DNA from: Gracilimonas sp. | GTDB lineage: Bacteria > Bacteroidota > Rhodothermia > Balneolales > Balneolaceae | NCBI RefSeq assembly: GCF_040218225.1 | Contig: NZ_JAVJQO010000008.1 | Location: forward strand, 682,001 to 746,000 | Direction of reading: 5' to 3' | DNA: 64,000 bases | In this document: one piece after another, positions 60,214 to 64,000 of the stretch | Position numbering within the stretch: the stretch's first letter is position 1 | Layout of the letters: every line of letters begins with the position of its first letter | Position numbers and translations under genes: made by a program | The notes under the pieces: model-generated | Seen by the model: the letters and a program-made list of their open reading frames with translations, nothing else | Told to the model about the DNA's origin: nothing | Database searches by the model: none

Positions 60214-61362
60214 CTACATCACAATGAGTTTGCCACGTAATACACCGGCCCTGTCCAGTGCCTGAAAAATCGAGATGATATCTCTCGGGCTTAGTCCCAG
60301 CGCGTTCAGTGAACCGGCCAATTGCTGTACATTCGTCTCCGGTTCCAGCACAATGGTTTGAGCTGCCTGTTCACTAATGCCCGCTTCCGGCACATTCAAC
60401 ACCTGGGTTTCTCCCCCGCTGAATGCCGGTGGTTGACTCACATATGGTGTTACCTGGGTTCGCACCTGAATATTTCCGTGCGAAATCATTACATCGTCAA
60501 TAACCACTTCACCACCGGCTACGATGGTTCCGGTTCGCTCGTTAATAACTACTTTAGCCGGAGACTGAACCTGAATTTCCTGCTCCAGAATAATGCTGGT
60601 AAAAACGTTCATGGTACCACGGTCTCTGAAGGCTTCCGGCCAATTCACTTTCACCAAACCCGGGTGATGCATCGAAGCCAGTTCTTCATCAAATGTCTCG
60701 TTGATGATTTCAACCATATTCCGGGCATTGGCATAGTTTGGTTCTCTCAGGACCAACCCCAAAGGTTCTTCCGTACTTAAATTGAATTCCTCGTTTCGCT
60801 CTACAGTCCCTCCACTCGGGATGGTTGCCGTCAATGTTTGGTTTTGGCTGAGGCGGGCGCCTGGAATTTCAGCCGTTATTCCCCCTACGATTAGCGGACC
60901 CTGAGCTTTGGCAAAAACGGCATCGTTATCCGGATCAAAAAGCGGAGTTTGAAGCAGTACCCCTCCTTGCAAACTACTTGCATCTCCCAAAGAGGAAATG
61001 GTGATATCAATTTCACTACCGGGAGCATGGTACGGGGTGATGGTAGCTGTAACCATCACAGCGGCTACATTTCGGGTTCGGAGGCGTTCAGCATCAACGG
61101 TAATTCCGAAGTTCTCCAGCATATTCGCAATCGACTGAACGGTAAATACCGATCCCCGGCTGCTGGAAGATCGATCTCCTGTCCTGTCCAGACCAGTCAC
61201 CAGCCCATATCCAATCAATTCGGTTCTTTCGGCATGTTGAATTTCAACCAGGTCGGCCAATTTAGACTGCGCTTGTACTGAACCTGTAAAGGCTAAAAAC
61301 GAAAGGGCAACAATAAGTTGAGTGTATAATTTCTTTTTCATTTCGATTCTTTTGATAAACAT
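60214..61362 (-). CDS. flgI: Flagellar P-ring protein FlgI
   Basis: A 382-residue exported protein (signal peptide cleaved near QAQ). KLADLVEIQHAERTELIGYGLVTGLDRTGDRS, VMVTATITPYHAPGSEIDITISSLGDASSLQGG and the C-terminal ALGLSPRDIISIFQALDRAGVLRGKLIVM are diagnostic. It forms the P ring in the peptidoglycan. The first ATG (61362) overlaps the flgH stop; an ATG at 61341 gives an equally good signal peptide. Confidence 0.95.
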   Translation of the reverse strand: MFIKRIEMKKKLYTQLIVALSFLAFTGSVQAQSKLADLVEIQHAERTELIGYGLVTGLDRTGDRSSSSRGSVFTVQSIANMLENFGITVDAERLRTRNVAAVMVTATITPYHAPGSEIDITISSLGDASSLQGGVLLQTPLFDPDNDAVFAKAQGPLIVGGITAEIPGARLSQNQTLTATIPSGGTVERNEEFNLSTEEPLGLVLREPNYANARNMVEIINETFDEELASMHHPGLVKVNWPEAFRDRGTMNVFTSIILEQEIQVQSPAKVVINERTGTIVAGGEVVIDDVMISHGNIQVRTQVTPYVSQPPAFSGGETQVLNVPEAGISEQAAQTIVLEPETNVQQLAGSLNALGLSPRDIISIFQALDRAGVLRGKLIVM

Positions 61363-61994
61363 TATCGTCGTTGGAGTTCTCGGAGTATCATGGCTGCTCC
61401 CATTCCGAGGGTTACACCAGTAAACACCACTTTCTTGAGGAATCCACGGTCTTGTTTTTTCTTTTTGATACCACCCATTTTCTGATAACTGATATTGGCA
61501 TTGGCAATCCGATAGGAAAGAACCTGATTACGGCTGTCTACATCATTTTGCCGAACGGTTCCGGTAATCGACATTTTGTGAACTTCGCCGTTTACTTCCG
61601 TCATCCGGTTTCCTTCTACAATCAGGTCTCCTCGCGCAGTCACTTCAACAATCTGCACACTTATATAGCCTTCGAGTAACTGGCGCTGACTCGACAGGTT
61701 TTTCTGATCGGAACCGTAGTTCACATTCACGCCGGAACCAAAAGTGGGTTCGAAAGGAAGAAAGTTTCCACTGATAGCACCGTTAGCTGACCCATCAGAA
61801 CTGGTGGAAAGTTTAGAATCAGAGGTAGAACTGCCAGACGTGCTTTCCTTAAGAATTACCGTGATAATGTCTCCCACTTGATTTGCCTTCACATCTCTAT
61901 ACAGAGAACTCTGGGCATTAGTCACCCCAGATAAAAGGAGCGATAAAAAGAGAATAGCTGGTAACAATCGGGTTGTTAATGTGTTTTTTGCCAT
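61362..61994 (-). CDS. flgH: Flagellar L-ring protein FlgH, lacking a lipobox
   Basis: A 210-residue protein. SLYRDVKANQVGDIITVILKESTSG and VTARGDLIVEGNRMTEVNGEVHKMSITGTVRQNDVD match FlgH. Ordinary FlgH is a lipoprotein, but this one has a plain signal peptide (ending SGVTNAQ) and no cysteine at all, plus a hydrophobic C-terminal stretch (VVFTGVTLGMGAAMIL) before a basic end. It should form the L ring in the outer membrane. The start overlaps the flgA stop. Confidence 0.9.
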   Translation of the reverse strand: MAKNTLTTRLLPAILFLSLLLSGVTNAQSSLYRDVKANQVGDIITVILKESTSGSSTSDSKLSTSSDGSANGAISGNFLPFEPTFGSGVNVNYGSDQKNLSSQRQLLEGYISVQIVEVTARGDLIVEGNRMTEVNGEVHKMSITGTVRQNDVDSRNQVLSYRIANANISYQKMGGIKKKKQDRGFLKKVVFTGVTLGMGAAMILRELQRR

Positions 61995-62680
61995 AATGCT
62001 TCTCCGGGGCCTTTTACTTTGCCCAGGTATTTATTTCGGGTTTCTTTACAGTAAATTTGAATGTCTTCGTTGATGGCTCCGCTTTGTCGAGCCTCACATG
62101 TTAGAATAATCTGGATACCAAACTCCGTGAATACCAGATCAACATCTTCACCTGCTTCTACCAAATAGGGTGTGCTAATCTCTGAATGTTGAATGGGTTG
62201 TCCAGGATTCAGGGTTCGTCTTAAAGTCTTTCCATTCAGCTCTTCCAATTTGCGAACCGGGTTATCCCTTCCCATTCTTACAGGTACCCATCGCCAGCTT
62301 AAATCTTTGGCTTCTATGGTTTCACCGCTGGTCATTCTATGATTGGGTACCGGTAATTTTTGTTCAGTTTCAACTTTTAGCTGGATTTGAACCTGCTCTG
62401 GCTTATTTCCTTCAATGTAAAGCACTTCAAAATTCGTGTATTGCTCCACAACTCCACTCAGCCTGACAGACCGTACATTTTCGGGACTGGTTTTTAAAAG
62501 ACTACCGGGAATCCACCGGGCAGAAAGAGTGAACCGATACTCCTTGGGATCATATTTCTCTTCTATTGATTCCTGTGCCCTCTCAATGATGAATTGCTTG
62601 GTTTCATCATTCAAAACGGGGTACGCCGGTTCCGCTACAGAAAAGACACACGAAAGAAATATGAGGAGTATCGGTATCAC
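61976..62680 (-). CDS. flgA: Flagellar basal body P-ring assembly chaperone FlgA
   Basis: A 234-residue periplasmic chaperone for FlgI, starting at GTG with a signal peptide (about 1-17). The C-terminal SAF-type region is seen in MTSGETIEAKDLSWRWVPV, ELNGKTLRRTLNPGQPIQHSEI and PYLVEAGEDVDLVF. It overlaps flgH by 19 bases. Confidence 0.9.
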   Translation of the reverse strand: MIPILLIFLSCVFSVAEPAYPVLNDETKQFIIERAQESIEEKYDPKEYRFTLSARWIPGSLLKTSPENVRSVRLSGVVEQYTNFEVLYIEGNKPEQVQIQLKVETEQKLPVPNHRMTSGETIEAKDLSWRWVPVRMGRDNPVRKLEELNGKTLRRTLNPGQPIQHSEISTPYLVEAGEDVDLVFTEFGIQIILTCEARQSGAINEDIQIYCKETRNKYLGKVKGPGEALWQKTH

Positions 62681-62704
62681 AATGCTATAGATTGCTTATG
62701 GGTC

Positions 62705-63496
62705 TTATCGTTTGATAGAATTGGTTACCGACATCATGTCTTCAGCGGTTTGAACCATTTTAGAATTGGTTTCATACGCACGCTGTGCTTCAATCAATCG
62801 TACCATTTCGGTTACAATGTCTACGTTGGACTGCTCAAGGTATCCCTGGCGGACCACACCAAATCCTTCTGATCCCGGCTCACCGAAAAAGGGCATTCCT
62901 GAAGACTCAGTCTCAGCAAATAAGTTATCACCCAGAGCTTCGAGTCCTCCCGCATTAGAGAATTTGGCCAGTTCAATTTGGCCGAGTTCAACCTGGGTGT
63001 TATCGCCTGCCATTAGAGCTGTTACCGTTCCGTTTTGAGAAACTTCAATAGCCACAGCATCGGTTGGGATTTCAATTTGGCTGGCCAGTGGCAAACCGGA
63101 ATTGTTTACAAGCATCCCGGTGGCATCACGACTAAAGTTACCGTCGCGGGTATAGCCAATGTTACCGTCAGGTAGTTCAACCTGAAAGAAGCCAGCTCCG
63201 CTGACGGCTAAATCCAGTGCATTTCCCGTTTCAGCTACAGAACCTTGCATAAAGTTTCTGATAGTGGCGACGGCTCGTGAACCATGACCAATCTGTAATG
63301 ACGGTCCACCTGAATTCTGATTTCCTGAATTACCAAGCTTGGAAGAGGCAATGTTTTCATAGAATAGATCCTGAAAAGCAATGGTGCTTCGCTTGAAACC
63401 GGTAGTTCCCACGTTAGCCAGGTTGTTGGCTATGTTATCTACCGATCGCTGTTGAGCACTCATTCCAAGTGCGGCTGTACTTAATGCTCTAAACAT
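62705..63496 (-). CDS. flgG: Flagellar distal rod protein FlgG
   Basis: A 263-residue rod protein. The N-terminus (RALSTAALGMSAQQRSVDNIANNLANVGTTGFKRS) is the common rod/hook motif, and GFFQVELPDGNIGYTRDGNFSRD and the C-terminal SNVDIVTEMVRLIEAQRAYETNSKMVQTAEDM are typical of FlgG. It forms the distal rod between the rings. The preceding gene on the strand is flgF. Confidence 0.95.
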   Translation of the reverse strand: MFRALSTAALGMSAQQRSVDNIANNLANVGTTGFKRSTIAFQDLFYENIASSKLGNSGNQNSGGPSLQIGHGSRAVATIRNFMQGSVAETGNALDLAVSGAGFFQVELPDGNIGYTRDGNFSRDATGMLVNNSGLPLASQIEIPTDAVAIEVSQNGTVTALMAGDNTQVELGQIELAKFSNAGGLEALGDNLFAETESSGMPFFGEPGSEGFGVVRQGYLEQSNVDIVTEMVRLIEAQRAYETNSKMVQTAEDMMSVTNSIKR

Positions 63497-63526
63497 AATG
63501 CTGTTGTTTATTCTGTTGTTTAATAA

Positions 63527-64000
63527 TTAAAACCTGCCCAGTCGGGTGGTTACCTGAGAAAGCATCTCATCTGTGGTTTTAAGTGCTCGCTGCTGGCTTT
63601 CAAAAGCCTGCATGTTTCTCATCATATCCACCATCTCCGTCAGGGGCTGTACATTTCCTTTTTCATAATATCCCTGCATCACCATGCCGGTACCATCTTC
63701 AGAAAGCAAGTCTTCATCCATTACGGTGAAGTATGCACTTCCTTTCCGGTTCAGCATGGCTGGGTCTACCACATTCATAATTCGAAGCTTGTCCTGCGCT
63801 TTGTTATTTAAGCGAATGGTTCCATCTTTGGATATTTCAAGCATAGTATTACCCCCATTTTCGCCGTTCGACTGCATATATTCTGCAAGCTGAACCGGGC
63901 CAGAATCTCCCATTACTTTAGCACCGGAACTGTTCACCAGATATCCATCAGGGTCAAGGTGAAAGCGGCCGTCACGGGTTAAAAACTGTTCTCCGTTATC
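63527..64000 (-). CDS. flgF: Flagellar proximal rod protein FlgF (5' end beyond the window)
   Basis: Only the C-terminal 157 residues are present; the frame is open to the last base of the window and reads FLTRDGRFHLDPDGYLVNS there. The end (KGNVQPLTEMVDMMRNMQAFESQQRALKTTDEMLSQVTTRLGRF) matches FlgF/FlgG-type rod proteins, and the position upstream of flgG favours FlgF. A start inside the window (GTG at 63937) would be artificial. Confidence 0.88.
   Translation of the reverse strand, partial: DNGEQFLTRDGRFHLDPDGYLVNSSGAKVMGDSGPVQLAEYMQSNGENGGNTMLEISKDGTIRLNNKAQDKLRIMNVVDPAMLNRKGSAYFTVMDEDLLSEDGTGMVMQGYYEKGNVQPLTEMVDMMRNMQAFESQQRALKTTDEMLSQVTTRLGRF

Noticed and set aside
1-64000. CRISPR arrays, insertion sequences, prophage genes or toxin-antitoxin pairs
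   Set aside because: No regularly spaced repeats, transposase, integrase, phage structural or toxin-antitoxin sequences were recognised on either strand.

Overview
The window is a chromosomal segment, roughly 40-45% GC by eye, from a Gram-negative bacterium of the Fibrobacteres-Chlorobi-Bacteroidetes group. The best guess is a marine Balneolota/Rhodothermota lineage such as Balneola or Gracilimonas. This rests on Bacteroidetes-style proteins (DUF3109, putative porin, HslUV, S41 protease, DUF4402) together with a full bacterial flagellum, which most Bacteroidota lack. The taxon is an inference from protein style, not a database result. No rRNA, tRNA, CRISPR array, insertion sequence or prophage was recognised.

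Layout. (1) 683-5711: a chaperone-usher-like secretion locus with a DUF4402-type pilin, its own terminator, a PapD-like chaperone and a large usher-like outer-membrane protein ending in SPOR-type repeats. (2) 5719-29212: mostly housekeeping: rpoN, DUF3109, a biotinyl carrier, murA, rng, hslVU, an S41 protease, an acyl-CoA ligase, fur, a cinA-porin-ftsX-dacB operon, pgsA-pgpA, pyrE, miaB and a membrane protein. (3) 29220-38860: a nitrogen-oxide region with nirK, SUMF1-like, SCO and cupredoxin genes. A thioredoxin/OsmC/DUF302 run follows, then an uncharacterised operon of a nitronate-monooxygenase-like flavoprotein plus two small heme-copper-oxidase-like membrane proteins, then ric (ScdA/YtfE) and an Rrf2 regulator. 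Four copies of one 24-bp dyad (8-bp arms, 8-bp spacer) lie upstream of nirK/DUF3565 (two), ric and rrf2, which suggests a local NsrR-like regulon. (4) 38964-48346: two nearly identical flagellin genes with matching sigma-28 promoters, then a four-gene putative glycosylation operon. It encodes a sugar aminotransferase, a left-handed beta-helix acyltransferase, a TPR-GT56 fusion and a TPR-GT41-FkbM fusion. The two glycosyltransferases share the same N-terminal TPR module. (5) 48553-64000: late flagellar genes. fliS-fliD-fliT-like-flgM-like sit behind tandem sigma-54 and sigma-28 promoters and are followed by a sigma-54 activator. A copper block (multicopper oxidase fused to a beta-barrel, and a small periplasmic protein) interrupts the flagellar genes. 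A minus-strand operon flgF-flgG-flgA-flgH-flgI-flgJ-flgN-flgK-flgL then ends with a TPR/glycosyltransferase-like gene.

How the parts fit. RpoN, the NtrC-type activator and the sigma-54 promoter at fliS fit a hierarchical flagellar cascade. Sigma-28-like promoters then drive the flagellins and fliS. The glycosylation genes lie between flagellin and cap/chaperone genes, and flagellin has a Ser/Thr/Ala/Gly-rich centre, so flagellin O-glycosylation is the most economical role. The most novel candidates are the SPOR-tailed usher, the shared-TPR glycosyltransferase pair, and the NO-linked flavoprotein/membrane-protein operon beside the dyad-marked regulon.
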